DNA from: a virus
Virus record (IMG/VR): IMGVR_UViG_3300022745_000018
Span: 107,910-171,909 of that record
Length of the DNA stretch: 64,000 bases
Direction: 5' to 3' (one strand)
The position numbers were made by a program, and so were the translations under genes. The notes beneath the pieces were generated by a model. That model was not told where the DNA came from. It was given only the letters and a program-made list of their open reading frames with translations, and searched no databases. Positions 25,970 to 35,750 of this stretch are shown in pieces (the stretch's first letter is position 1; each line of letters starts with the position of its first letter).

Positions 25970-27327
25970 GCATGGATCTCACCAGGAACGGCTACCTGTT
26001 CGACTGTAGACTGATTTGATTTGAAATCGTTTTCAGAAAAGTTGACTGAAACTGTTGCATTTGAACCAGACCCAACGACGATAGCATTTGCTGTCGTGTA
26101 TCCTTCACCACTAGATTCAACATAGACGTCAATGATTCTTCCACCGTAAACAACTGGACGAAGAATCGCACCTGTGCCATCACCAGTGACGGTGATTGTT
26201 GTTGTTCCTGAGTACGGATAGTTGATGCCAGGATCGATGATCGCCGCAGTAACCAATTGCCCGTTATGAAACAAACCGCTAAAGACCGCGGTTGCATTTC
26301 CATATTTTCCTGTTCCTGGTGTTTGCCCCACACCAACACCGACCATCAATGTGCATGCACCAGTGTAACCAACGCCAGCATTCGCGATCGTCAACTTCTC
26401 AATAGAACCTGTTGTGGAATTGACAGATGGAATCACGACAGCTCCACCGACGCTGAATGATAGTGTATCACCAATGCTATAACCTACACCACCCGCAACG
26501 ATCGTTAGACCAGTTACTACACCAGCAGTCCTTGTTGCCGTAATTGATGCTCCGACTCCAGTACCAGAAACTACACCAACGTTTACACCCAGTGTGTAAC
26601 CGGTTCCACCTGAACCAATCGTTAGACCAGTGATAGCTCCGTTGATGTTGACTGCTGAAACCGTTGCTGTTGCACCGGATCCTGTTGTTGTCCCAATCAC
26701 ATTGACGATGGTGGCTGAATCGCTAGAGTAACCTGTACCATTAGAGATGACTGTTGCACCAGTGATAACACCAGTGCCATAGAAACTATCTGATAGAGAT
26801 TTCTGTACTGGGATGTAGACCGAATTCGCGAATCGTGAATATTTGAACGATGGGATGTCGTACATGAATTTCCACAGATATCCATCAGCCGTTCTAACAG
26901 CACTCAGACTCTTTCCAGCGGGCTTGACTGTGGAGAGTGGTATATTACCGTCGTATGTTTTACCGTTATCCAGACACTTATAGACACTGTATTCGCCGCT
27001 ATTGTTCACGACACAATAGAAGTTAGATGCAGACATCTGAGCCGAGTCATCCCATCTGTCCCACTGCTGCCCAGTAACCCAGTCGTGTCTAGTTGTCACT
27101 AGCGACACATCGTTTTGATTGATCTTCTTGCAATAGACCGCGTTACTACGAATCAGTAAATCTTGGTTTGGAGAGTCTGCTTGAATTGTACCGGGTGCAG
27201 TATCAGCACCACCCCAAGACTCGATCTTACCAATAAAGTAATAGAGGTTGGATCTTCTGAACTGAATGTCGCTTACAACAGTCGATGCCAGGTCTGTATG
27301 AAAATCTTTACGAATTGCTTGTGTCAT
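25924..27327 (-). CDS. 8: Baseplate wedge gp8-like, N-terminal half
   Basis: 467 aa. The N-terminus (RRSNLYYFIGKIESWGG, VTTRHDWVTGQQWDRWDD, NFYCVVNNSGEYSVYKCLDN, YLWKFMYDIPSF) matches the gp8 wedge family of T4-like marine-type phages. Residues 185-440 are inserted Gly-rich beta repeats of the kind GxTIGSGGTGYT. The frame ends with 17 residues after the likely shift point (GEIHA), where the natural continuation is in the -1 frame. gp8 forms part of the six wedges around the hub. Confidence 0.75.
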   Translation of the reverse strand: MTQAIRKDFHTDLASTVVSDIQFRRSNLYYFIGKIESWGGADTAPGTIQADSPNQDLLIRSNAVYCKKINQNDVSLVTTRHDWVTGQQWDRWDDSAQMSASNFYCVVNNSGEYSVYKCLDNGKTYDGNIPLSTVKPAGKSLSAVRTADGYLWKFMYDIPSFKYSRFANSVYIPVQKSLSDSFYGTGVITGATVISNGTGYSSDSATIVNVIGTTTGSGATATVSAVNINGAITGLTIGSGGTGYTLGVNVGVVSGTGVGASITATRTAGVVTGLTIVAGGVGYSIGDTLSFSVGGAVVIPSVNSTTGSIEKLTIANAGVGYTGACTLMVGVGVGQTPGTGKYGNATAVFSGLFHNGQLVTAAIIDPGINYPYSGTTTITVTGDGTGAILRPVVYGGRIIDVYVESSGEGYTTANAIVVGSGSNATVSVNFSENDFKSNQSTVEQVAVPGEIHAWNIKKLVQTTCPTL

Positions 27328-27328
27328 T

Positions 27329-27763
27329 TTAGTTTATCTTGATTTTCCATTGGATTGTGACCGTGTCGGCTACCGACTTTTCGAAGGCTGGAAAAATTGT
27401 TCGTGCCAACATGGTACCACCTGTACTGGCATTGAACAGACCGGCTTCAGTTAGATCTCCAGTACCGATGCCTGGTGCAAATGTCGCGGTATAGACGACT
27501 TCGTTGGTATTGTTGTATGTAGTGACGACGGTTGTTCTACCGACTTGAGAAGCCAATGCAGTGTTTGTTGATGACGGAGCGGTTTGGTCGATACCGACAC
27601 CCATATGTGAAATGACGGTGCCATAACCAGCCAATCTAGCCGCAATAAGATTGGTCCCGGTCGTTACAACAAGATTTTTGCCTTCATATTCATGAGTGAT
27701 GACGCCATCACGCAATCTTCTGATTTGTAGTTCACCAGTAACTTTTACACTATCCGTTAACAT
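27329..27763 (-). CDS. Structural protein, 144 aa
   Basis: 144 aa, ATG 27763 behind AAGGAGACTTGA. The sequence reads GELQIRRLRDGVITHEYEGK, NLVVTTGTNLIAARLAG and GDLTEAGLFNASTGGTMLAR and ends VTIQWKIKIN. Proteins with this opening and ending occur beside baseplate and fibre genes in many myophages; precise function unknown. An ATTAAATT-like element lies just upstream. Confidence 0.7.
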   Translation of the reverse strand: MLTDSVKVTGELQIRRLRDGVITHEYEGKNLVVTTGTNLIAARLAGYGTVISHMGVGIDQTAPSSTNTALASQVGRTTVVTTYNNTNEVVYTATFAPGIGTGDLTEAGLFNASTGGTMLARTIFPAFEKSVADTVTIQWKIKIN

Positions 27764-27783
27764 TCAAGTCTCCTTGATTGAAT

Positions 27784-29193
27784 TTAACCAACAGATACTT
27801 CAGTTGATGTTGTGTATGAAAGTGTATCTGTGAACGTCTTGTTGAGATTGACGAATCGTTTCGTGCCGGCTGGATGCAATACATTCAGAGTAGCCGTGTA
27901 GTTTCCAATACTAACCGTCGTATCAATTAAGTACGAGAACGCTTGGTAGTAGAAGTTATCCTGCAAACGGATACTTTGATGAGAGATCAAACCGTCTTCT
28001 GTCTTGTAATATCCCTTTGTTTTCACAATGACTTGGTTCTCTAAAGTCAGGTTCATTAGAGAATCTCGCCATTCTTCAATGGTCAATCCGTAGTCGATGT
28101 TCGCAATCTGGACGTCGAATGTCTGAGATGCGTTTGAGATGACTTTGTACCCCAGATAACCAAGAACGAGATAATCTGTCTCAAAGTATGCAGTACCTTC
28201 ACCGTACTTTTGCCACTTATAGCCGAGAATCTCTTCCGATGTAAAGTTTGTACCATCAGTGATAGTCATATCAAAGTCATAGACTAAAGGAGATTCAGAT
28301 ACGATGTTGGTCACCAATTGAGTCGTGGTGCCTGGCGGCTTGCCGCGGTGTGGGCTAACCACGAATGTACAGTTCTCTTGCATGAACCAGCCATATGCAA
28401 TGATCTCTGCGCTTGAACAGACACCACCAGGGTCTACAGCAGTAACTTTGCATAACGTATCTACATTGCTACCGATTAGTCTGAAGATTTGACCAAGTTT
28501 CCAATTCATACCACCATCGGTGATCTTGATTTTGGATGGCACGGATCTTGCTTGTCCGCCGAAGATCGCCTCATCATTGTTATTGTAGATGACGATTTCT
28601 TGGTTCGCGGAGATTTTGATTTTAGATGATGATGCGAAGAAAAATCTTACATGAGTGGAGTCCAAGATTTCAACCGAATCCACACGGACTTCATAGTCGA
28701 TGTCTTCTGATTCAACGATCATCGAAAAAGGTGCAGATGGTATTGACGCTGTTGTGAATGCACCAGTCGCCTCAACAGAAACGAAGCTCTGCTGAACCCA
28801 TCTACCATCAGATGATCTCAGAACTCGTTCACCAGGATATGAGATGTCGATCTCTTCGCCAAATAGTCCTCTGAATAGCAATCTGTATGCTTTAGCAGTT
28901 CCCTTAGCATCGTAGATCTGATTAAGAAGTTTCAGAAATTTCCTACGGTCCATTGCGATGTCAACTGGAATCTTGTCACCATGCATCGCATAGAACTTAT
29001 TGATGTATTCTGGTAACGTTCTATCGATGTCTAAGTTGGCTTCATGATTGAAGATCAATCCACCACCCTTGGTTCTCTGATCTACATATTCATAGTACGT
29101 TTCCAAAAAGTCAGGTAAAAGACTACCTGACTCAAGCACATGTTGAGGTAATTGTGAAGGGACGAATTGACTAACAGTTGTTACTTGAGACAT
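27784..29193 (-). CDS. 7: Baseplate wedge gp7-like protein
   Basis: 469 aa. LPDFLETYYEYVDQ near residue 26, DIDRTLPEYINKFYAMHGD near 55, and RKFLKLLNQIYDAKGTAKAY followed by LLFRGLFGEE near 85-110 match the gp7-type wedge protein of T4-like phages. It is far shorter than T4 gp7 (1032 aa), as in cyanophage-type members. Encoded directly after gp6 with a one-base overlap, as expected for partners in the wedge. Confidence 0.75.
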   Translation of the reverse strand: MSQVTTVSQFVPSQLPQHVLESGSLLPDFLETYYEYVDQRTKGGGLIFNHEANLDIDRTLPEYINKFYAMHGDKIPVDIAMDRRKFLKLLNQIYDAKGTAKAYRLLFRGLFGEEIDISYPGERVLRSSDGRWVQQSFVSVEATGAFTTASIPSAPFSMIVESEDIDYEVRVDSVEILDSTHVRFFFASSSKIKISANQEIVIYNNNDEAIFGGQARSVPSKIKITDGGMNWKLGQIFRLIGSNVDTLCKVTAVDPGGVCSSAEIIAYGWFMQENCTFVVSPHRGKPPGTTTQLVTNIVSESPLVYDFDMTITDGTNFTSEEILGYKWQKYGEGTAYFETDYLVLGYLGYKVISNASQTFDVQIANIDYGLTIEEWRDSLMNLTLENQVIVKTKGYYKTEDGLISHQSIRLQDNFYYQAFSYLIDTTVSIGNYTATLNVLHPAGTKRFVNLNKTFTDTLSYTTSTEVSVG

Positions 29194-30977
29194 TAGACCA
29201 ATTCCAGTGTTACTTCGTTAGAATCAGATAGAGCAATAACTGAATCGCTACCAACATCACTCAAACGAATGATCTGATTTCTAGACATTTCGATGTCTGG
29301 ATTCTGTAGGTAGCATCTAATCGCAACGAATCTGTTCGTAGAAAGATATCTAGACACATTCAGATTCACATTGATTTTGCCGGTTGAATATTCAACTGTA
29401 CCGATTGATTGAACGAGCGTGGATGTCTGTACATCGTAGATACCAAGTTCATTTGTGCTGGGGATCTCTTTGATTTGGACAATGCGCTCAGTTGAGCCAT
29501 CCAAGATAGCAAACTTGGTTGATGAGATGCTGCCCTTGACGATGCCGTTACTCAATGTTCTGATGTAATTTGTGTCTACACCAACCAACGGAGTCAGGTC
29601 AATACCGACATTCTTCGTGATGTAAACTGAAGTAATGCCTGGGTCTAAATCAGCGATCAAACGAATGAGATCGGATTCAACATATTGCTCATTGAATTCG
29701 GAAATCGATTCTGTGTAATTCACGATAGCGGTTCTAATCATACCGACTACAGTGGAAGCAGATGTGTTCGTTAGACTCTGTTTGAACTTGATCTGTGTCC
29801 TATACTCAACATTCACATATTCAGGATCGACGAACTCTGGTTTGATCGTCATCATGTTCATTGATCTGATATAAGGCAATAGCACATCTGTCTTGACTGT
29901 ATCAGATACGGTTAGACCAGAAACTGGTTGCGGTGAAATGAATACTTTACCGTACTGAGGAGGATCGTTATCTTCACCACCCCAGACAGCAACCGACTTA
30001 ATGAAAGGGAAACCTTCCTTCAACAGATATTCGTAATCTGAATCACTAACTGCCCTACGTTTTGATGTGTTAGATAGTTTGGCATTTGCTCTGATGGAAT
30101 CAAGCGATTCTCGATCTTCACCACCGAAAGAAACTTGAGTTGTTGTGATACCGAATGTAGTTCCTGCCCCGAACGATCCGTTGTACGAGAATAGACGGCA
30201 TTCGTTTGCGATCGTTGGGTCATCTGCCACGACTACATATGAAATTTCCACCACATTGCCGTCTGACGGTTCCAAACCAATCAGATTATCACCGAACACG
30301 ATCTGGTAGTATCCATCATACGATTCTTCTAAGTAAAACACCGCCGAGTCGTACTTATAGTCGTATGAATTGAAGCCTCTAATGAATGTCCTTTTATTTA
30401 GAGATGAACCGGATTCTCTAACAGTGACTTCAAGTGTAGTGATGTCAATGTTCTTGTTAGGGATCTTTAGAATACCGGATGGGTTGAGTGTAGAATTGAC
30501 GGTATATGTGTTCGATGCCATCTTACCAGCAACAATCTTCATGGATGAGAATGTTGTCTGTGTACCAGAAGGAACCGATAGAGTTTCTGCAACCAAAACG
30601 AAGTTGTGAGCTCCGCTATCATTACTTGACGTGAACTCGGTTCCTCTTGACATCTGTAGGATAGTACCAGCCGTTAGACCAGATACTGTCAGATTGATGT
30701 ATGCAGTCGATCCAACCATGGAATGTGGTACATACCCAAGCTCTTTCGCTCTCGACACGACCGATGCTCTTTTCTGAGCAGTATCCAAGAAGCTTTCGTT
30801 GTGTAGCATATTGGCATAGTACGCGGTGTTATGTGCATTGTATGCCAAGATATCCATGATGCCGTTTAGAGCAGAACCTTCAAAGTTGTAATCGGTGAAG
30901 GTTGGATTCGTTTTGATGTGAGCAATCAGTTCTGCCTTAAGGGCATCAAAATCTAACTGAGTTACTGGTGTCGTCAT
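29193..30977 (-). CDS. 6: Baseplate wedge protein gp6
   Basis: 594 aa. FDALKAELIAHIKTNPTFTD, NFEGSALNGIMDILAYNAHN and AYYANMLHNESFLDTAQKRA at the N-terminus, and RRAVSDSDYEYLLKEGFPFI centrally, are diagnostic for gp6 (J-like). It forms the inner ring of the baseplate that joins wedges. Followed by gp7-like and preceded by gp25, the usual order. Confidence 0.95.
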   Translation of the reverse strand: MTTPVTQLDFDALKAELIAHIKTNPTFTDYNFEGSALNGIMDILAYNAHNTAYYANMLHNESFLDTAQKRASVVSRAKELGYVPHSMVGSTAYINLTVSGLTAGTILQMSRGTEFTSSNDSGAHNFVLVAETLSVPSGTQTTFSSMKIVAGKMASNTYTVNSTLNPSGILKIPNKNIDITTLEVTVRESGSSLNKRTFIRGFNSYDYKYDSAVFYLEESYDGYYQIVFGDNLIGLEPSDGNVVEISYVVVADDPTIANECRLFSYNGSFGAGTTFGITTTQVSFGGEDRESLDSIRANAKLSNTSKRRAVSDSDYEYLLKEGFPFIKSVAVWGGEDNDPPQYGKVFISPQPVSGLTVSDTVKTDVLLPYIRSMNMMTIKPEFVDPEYVNVEYRTQIKFKQSLTNTSASTVVGMIRTAIVNYTESISEFNEQYVESDLIRLIADLDPGITSVYITKNVGIDLTPLVGVDTNYIRTLSNGIVKGSISSTKFAILDGSTERIVQIKEIPSTNELGIYDVQTSTLVQSIGTVEYSTGKINVNLNVSRYLSTNRFVAIRCYLQNPDIEMSRNQIIRLSDVGSDSVIALSDSNEVTLELV

Positions 30978-30987
30978 GTTTGTTCCG

Positions 30988-31392
30988 TTATCTTATTCTG
31001 TTCACGAAATACACAATCGTGAATGGTTCTGTTGTATTGACCAATGTACCTTCCAATTCACATTTAATGGTGTGAGCATCTGGGAATGAAACGGTGACAT
31101 TCGTCACGACATATCTTGGCTCGTTTGCACTAATGTACTTTTCCACTTCGGATTCAAGAATCATCCTGATCGCTGGTGTACTAAGTTCAAACAGATAATC
31201 GTAGATTGGTGACGAGATCTCTGGGTGGAAGGGTTTGTCCCATTTTCTCAATTGAAGCAGATTCAGGACGGATTGCTTTACGGCATTCTGCTTCTTCTTG
31301 AGCATTACGTTGCCTGTCTCTGGGTGTCTGGTGAACATCTGGTCGATGTCTACAAATTCTCTTGATGGTAACTGAACGATAATCTCAGCCAT
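30988..31392 (-). CDS. 25: Baseplate wedge protein gp25
   Basis: 134 aa, ATG 31392 behind AGAGGCATAAC. RKWDKPFHPEISSPIYDYLF is the signature of the GPW/gp25 family. It nucleates sheath assembly on the baseplate. Same length as T4 gp25 (132 aa). Confidence 0.96.
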   Translation of the reverse strand: MAEIIVQLPSREFVDIDQMFTRHPETGNVMLKKKQNAVKQSVLNLLQLRKWDKPFHPEISSPIYDYLFELSTPAIRMILESEVEKYISANEPRYVVTNVTVSFPDAHTIKCELEGTLVNTTEPFTIVYFVNRIR

Positions 31393-31393
31393 G

Positions 31394-33919
31394 TTATGCC
31401 TCTAGTTTATGCAAACCGTCACCGAACTTTCTATGATTCATATAAGTCAGGACTTTATTGTTGTTTCCGCCATAGACAAAGGAAATATGAATCCATGGCT
31501 GTCTTGTTTCCGTAGTTTTGTATTCCAAGATGAGTTTGTCGAATGGGACGTTATCACGAATCCATTGAGCGATCTCAAAGTATTCGGATTTAGTTCTTCC
31601 TGGGAACTGCATATCCGCAGCTTGACCCAGTGTATGCTGTGAAGAATTGTTTCCTGCTCTGAACCCAGATGTAACAATCATCTCTGGATATTGAGCTTTG
31701 ATCTTATCCAAACAATTCTCAGCCAAGCTCTTCAGGTTGCATGCGATCTCGGAATCTGTTAGATTGTTATTGTCAATGATCCTGTACTTCGAAACGATCG
31801 CTTTCGACGATAGCATATCCAAACTGTAATACTTCGAAATCTGTAGGGTATCATTGATATTACCTTTGACGAACATCGCACACGATTTCGCAATTTCAGA
31901 TTTAGAGAATGCTTCTTTGGTATCCGTTTCTATAGATGAGGCTGCTTTCCCTTCGTCGATTTCACGCTGAGTGATGGTGCCTGAACTGATTGCTTTCGAG
32001 ATACCTTCAGCTGCTTCTGACTCATCCAAACCATCAAGTTCGAGTGTGGTGGCTCCCAAGAAGTTTTCCGGTATCTGCTTCTCGAAGTCAATACCACTTG
32101 CATATCGCTTGGAATTCCCTATAGCCGTAGACAAACCGGAATTCCAATGGACCTGTGATCCGTCCAATGAAATGAGGTTATCGGATCTAACAGATACACC
32201 CTCGGCAGTATCAACCAACAGTTTCCCACCGGATTTCAACATGATGTCGCCACCAGCATCCACGGTCATATGACCATCGACTTCCATGTTGACGTTGCCA
32301 CCAACTACAAGATCGCAATCTCCACCGATCGTCACTCTTGCTTTACCTGCGATAGAGATGTACCCATTCCTATCAACGATTGTGTATCCGTCACCAATGA
32401 TCTTGGTAACTTTGTTCCCAAAACGATCCGTTTCTTCGTATCCGCCCTTTGTATGAAAGAAATGAATACGTTCATTCCCTGGTGTGTCATCTAACTCAAT
32501 TGTATGACCAGATTCAGTTGTCTTAACTAGATTGTACGGATATTTGGCATTGTATGCAGGTTGGGGCTCGTCAAATGTACCTCCAATCGTCCGGATACCC
32601 ACGGTACGATTATCCATTCGTTTCTCTATCGCAGTGTTTCTAGTGTTCCTTCTAGACAATCTGTTGGTATCCTGTTCGCCAAGATATTCCTCCAACGGAT
32701 AGACTCCGTTTGGATCTGCGAAACCGTCACGAGTCGCTGTTCTCTGAGAATTGATTTCTTCAGCTGACTTGGATGAGTTGATTCTGTTAGACGGATCTAC
32801 TGGATTCTTGGCAGTTTCGTTAGCAATCTTCGTCGCCGCTACACCATCCTCATCGGCGATCTTGCACATACTAGCGAACGATCTAACCTTTGAGATGTCT
32901 ATAGAATACCCATTTGGATTGATCTTCTTCGTGATTGCTGATAGTGCATCTTCAAGTGTAGCGAATTTGAGACGATTGGCTCCACCAAAACGAATGATGA
33001 TGTATTGGATCGCTGCTTTCACAGCGACATCCGCTTCGAGGATTCTATCAGGAGATGTCGCCAAGTCTACACCAACTTGTTTACCAATAGTCAAGTAATT
33101 GTTCTTGAAAGAGATCTGTAACAGACCTCCTCCACGATATTTCCAACCATCACCGGAATCAACTGACCCATTACCCATCGTTCCAGCATAGACGAAGTTC
33201 GCCAATTTCTCTGGTTGATTGACATATAGGATTGCTTGTTCGTCTGGCATTGAACCGAATTTTGAACTGAAGACTGTACGTAATCTAGCAACAGATGAAT
33301 AGTTCATCGATTCTCTGATTGACTCGAACCCGGATTCTTTAGCAATGTTAGATAGAATTGCGATGATAGCATAAGGATCTTTGATGCCATAATCGCAGCA
33401 GGTTTTACAGACCAAATCTACTGTGGAGCCATATCTATTAGACAGTTCAGATGCATCTACTCCAGAACAACATCCGGTGATTGTCTCCGTGGCTGTTTCT
33501 GTGGTGATCGGTTTGCCGTAATTGTCAAGTAGAGTATCTTCATTCGCTGATGCAACCAACGAATATGACTGAGCACTGACATTTGCCGCCAAGATTGCTT
33601 GCAGATCCGCGGCAAAAGAACTCTTTGCGATTGGGTATCCATGAGCAGAGCCGATGATCACTGGGCACTGTTTCGATTCACCGTCATGAAAGAAAAGGAA
33701 TACCAATGACCCTTCAAGGTATTTTGCACCAGACGTACCAATGCCAGACAATGAAGGTGAATCTGCTGGTTGAAGGCAAATTGCCCACGGGAGATCCTCA
33801 GTTGGCACGTCTTCTTTGAATTCGGGATGAACCCCGAACACTCTAACTTGAACTCTACCAAGTAGTAGAGGATCCATCCTCGATTCTACGATACCAACAT
33901 AAAAACTTGATTGGTTCAT
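31394..33919 (-). CDS. 5: Baseplate hub/spike protein gp5 with GH19 and M15 cell-wall hydrolase domains
   Basis: 841 aa (T4 gp5 is 575). Domain order: OB-fold 1-100 (YVGIVESRMDPLLLGRVQVR, VFLFFHDGESKQCPVIIG); a GH19 chitinase/muramidase domain about 155-345 (AKESGFESIRESMNYS with candidate catalytic Glu195, SGDGWKYRGGGLLQIS, NNYLTIGK); linker; beta-helix spike about 500-590 with VxGG-type octads (ARVTIGGDCDLVVGGNVNM); and a C-terminal peptidase M15 domain about 690-840 (TSGFRAGNNSSQHTLGQAA with His762 and Asp769, WIHISF with His811). T4 gp5 carries a lysozyme (GH24) and no peptidase. ATGA-coupled to gp27. Confidence 0.93.
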   Translation of the reverse strand: MNQSSFYVGIVESRMDPLLLGRVQVRVFGVHPEFKEDVPTEDLPWAICLQPADSPSLSGIGTSGAKYLEGSLVFLFFHDGESKQCPVIIGSAHGYPIAKSSFAADLQAILAANVSAQSYSLVASANEDTLLDNYGKPITTETATETITGCCSGVDASELSNRYGSTVDLVCKTCCDYGIKDPYAIIAILSNIAKESGFESIRESMNYSSVARLRTVFSSKFGSMPDEQAILYVNQPEKLANFVYAGTMGNGSVDSGDGWKYRGGGLLQISFKNNYLTIGKQVGVDLATSPDRILEADVAVKAAIQYIIIRFGGANRLKFATLEDALSAITKKINPNGYSIDISKVRSFASMCKIADEDGVAATKIANETAKNPVDPSNRINSSKSAEEINSQRTATRDGFADPNGVYPLEEYLGEQDTNRLSRRNTRNTAIEKRMDNRTVGIRTIGGTFDEPQPAYNAKYPYNLVKTTESGHTIELDDTPGNERIHFFHTKGGYEETDRFGNKVTKIIGDGYTIVDRNGYISIAGKARVTIGGDCDLVVGGNVNMEVDGHMTVDAGGDIMLKSGGKLLVDTAEGVSVRSDNLISLDGSQVHWNSGLSTAIGNSKRYASGIDFEKQIPENFLGATTLELDGLDESEAAEGISKAISSGTITQREIDEGKAASSIETDTKEAFSKSEIAKSCAMFVKGNINDTLQISKYYSLDMLSSKAIVSKYRIIDNNNLTDSEIACNLKSLAENCLDKIKAQYPEMIVTSGFRAGNNSSQHTLGQAADMQFPGRTKSEYFEIAQWIRDNVPFDKLILEYKTTETRQPWIHISFVYGGNNNKVLTYMNHRKFGDGLHKLEA

Positions 33920-35166
33920 TCTATTCTTGTGTTAAAACTGTCGTTCACCAATTCCATGTGCATAGAGTGTTGGTTGAATTTGAATTGGTGCCTAATTGCC
34001 GTGACTAAGTATCTACCAGAGTAGTAATCAGATTTCACATCCGATAAGATAGATTCTTTACCTATCTGTCTATTATCAGGTATCGAAAATTTAACAACGT
34101 CACCAACTTTCATGTCCGTTCTACCATATGTCTTGACATTGATCTTGACGGTATTCAGTAGAGACACTATAGCAGCCCGCTTCAAATATCCGGAATCGAA
34201 TGGTGTCTTGACTGGTCTACCGGATACATATTCATTCTTCAGTACGAAGTTGAAATTTGATTTCTTTGATCGTTTCAACTCAGATGATCTCAATGGATAT
34301 TTGTTCAGGTGGCTGCTTGAATCGAAATCATTTAGATAGTCGAATTCATGTAGAGCAGCTGCTCTAGTGGTTACATCAAATGTGTATAGGTAACTGGCGT
34401 TTGCTCCAGCTGATTGAATGCGCATATAATCAAATGTTGTCTGGTCTTCCACTAATTCAACAACACGATATTTCTGTTCGTAGTCGCCATTAGGACCAAA
34501 AGAAGTTGCGGAATCAACATCGCCAAATACGTAATCGCGTTTCGTCTCACCCTTCAATAGAGATGAGATCGTTCTGAAGTTGTACTTTTCGCGATCTTGA
34601 TAGAAGATGAAGTCAGTATCACCTGCTACGGATACAGCCCTTGTTGAAAGCCAATTGATCGTTTCAAGCGGCGACCAATAAGGTGCAATGAACTTGATGT
34701 TGTTCTTTGTTCTCTCGGTGTATAGTGTCTTGTCTGAACCTAGATACCTTTCATCCTTGAAGATGGATGAGACCAAAGTAGATGCTTCGCCATTGAAACT
34801 TTTCGCGATTGTGTTATTGAGCGAATTGATCTGTTCAGTGGAACAGAAATTCAATGAATATGCTGCAGAACGAAACTTCCTAGAAAGAACGGTCATCTTG
34901 TAGATGTAGAACGTATGGACGATTCTTTCAGATAGAGTCGGCGTTCTATATGAAACTGATAGCAATTCCTGACCGATCATCGGTAGACTATCGATCAAAC
35001 CAACTGCATCGTTGATCACGATATACCCAGATGATGTTGTAGCAAACATGTCCTCAAAAATAACGACATCCTCAGCCAACCCAGACACATCAATCTCTTT
35101 CCCAGAATGAGAAATAATTTTGATCGTATCTACAAAGACTTCACCCGGGAATTTCAGACTTTCCAT
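33916..35166 (-). CDS. 27: Baseplate hub protein gp27
   Basis: 416 aa (T4 391). The N-terminal tube-like barrel (VFVDTIKIISHSGKEIDVSG, VVIFEDMFATTSSGYIVIND) and central YWSPLETINWLSTRAV fit the gp27 hub family. It forms the trimeric ring to which gp5 attaches, linking the tube to the spike. The gp53 stop and gp27 start touch; the gp5 start overlaps the gp27 stop. Confidence 0.85.
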   Translation of the reverse strand: MESLKFPGEVFVDTIKIISHSGKEIDVSGLAEDVVIFEDMFATTSSGYIVINDAVGLIDSLPMIGQELLSVSYRTPTLSERIVHTFYIYKMTVLSRKFRSAAYSLNFCSTEQINSLNNTIAKSFNGEASTLVSSIFKDERYLGSDKTLYTERTKNNIKFIAPYWSPLETINWLSTRAVSVAGDTDFIFYQDREKYNFRTISSLLKGETKRDYVFGDVDSATSFGPNGDYEQKYRVVELVEDQTTFDYMRIQSAGANASYLYTFDVTTRAAALHEFDYLNDFDSSSHLNKYPLRSSELKRSKKSNFNFVLKNEYVSGRPVKTPFDSGYLKRAAIVSLLNTVKINVKTYGRTDMKVGDVVKFSIPDNRQIGKESILSDVKSDYYSGRYLVTAIRHQFKFNQHSMHMELVNDSFNTRIE

Positions 35167-35750
35167 TAAGCACCACCAATTGATTGCTCAAACTGAGTCA
35201 CGAATTCATTTAGCATTTCGGGTCTAAGCAGTCTGATTAGACGTTTCTGTTCATTCAGTGCAAACTCGTGTTCATAGAATGTGACTGGTAGAGCAGTGAT
35301 GTCTGTGTTTGTTGGTGGTACCCATGTAGAGATGTTGTAACATTCTCTGAATTCACCAACCACAATATCGTCCTTCTTGTAATACCAAACCTTGTTCATA
35401 TTGGGTACTTCTTCAGTTTCGCCGTCTGGTACAAATGTACCAGGGTATTGAATTTTACAGAAGTCATATAGCATCTGATCTGTCATTGGCCAATCGGTGT
35501 ATGAAGAATGAAGTTCATTGAACAACATCACGACCCAAAACAACTTCGGTGAACCGTAGATGGCAGCCGCAACTGACTCTGGACTATCGCCTGACTTGAT
35601 TGTGTAAGGTAGATAGACATCTGAATAGTTCTTTACATTTGAGATGAACTTTGATCGACGTAGGATGCCACGGACGACATCCATTCTTCTCTGTCTACCT
35701 ATCACGGTGACATATGTACCAAATGGCATTGATGCGAAGTAGCCGTTCAT
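35166..35750 (-). CDS. 53: Baseplate wedge protein gp53
   Basis: 194 aa. The LysM-like pattern LPYTIKSGDSPESVAAAIYG followed by SPKLFWVVMLFNELHSSYTD is diagnostic for gp53. It clamps the wedges to the hub at the end of wedge assembly. Same size as T4 gp53 (196 aa). Confidence 0.94.
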   Translation of the reverse strand: MNGYFASMPFGTYVTVIGRQRRMDVVRGILRRSKFISNVKNYSDVYLPYTIKSGDSPESVAAAIYGSPKLFWVVMLFNELHSSYTDWPMTDQMLYDFCKIQYPGTFVPDGETEEVPNMNKVWYYKKDDIVVGEFRECYNISTWVPPTNTDITALPVTFYEHEFALNEQKRLIRLLRPEMLNEFVTQFEQSIGGA

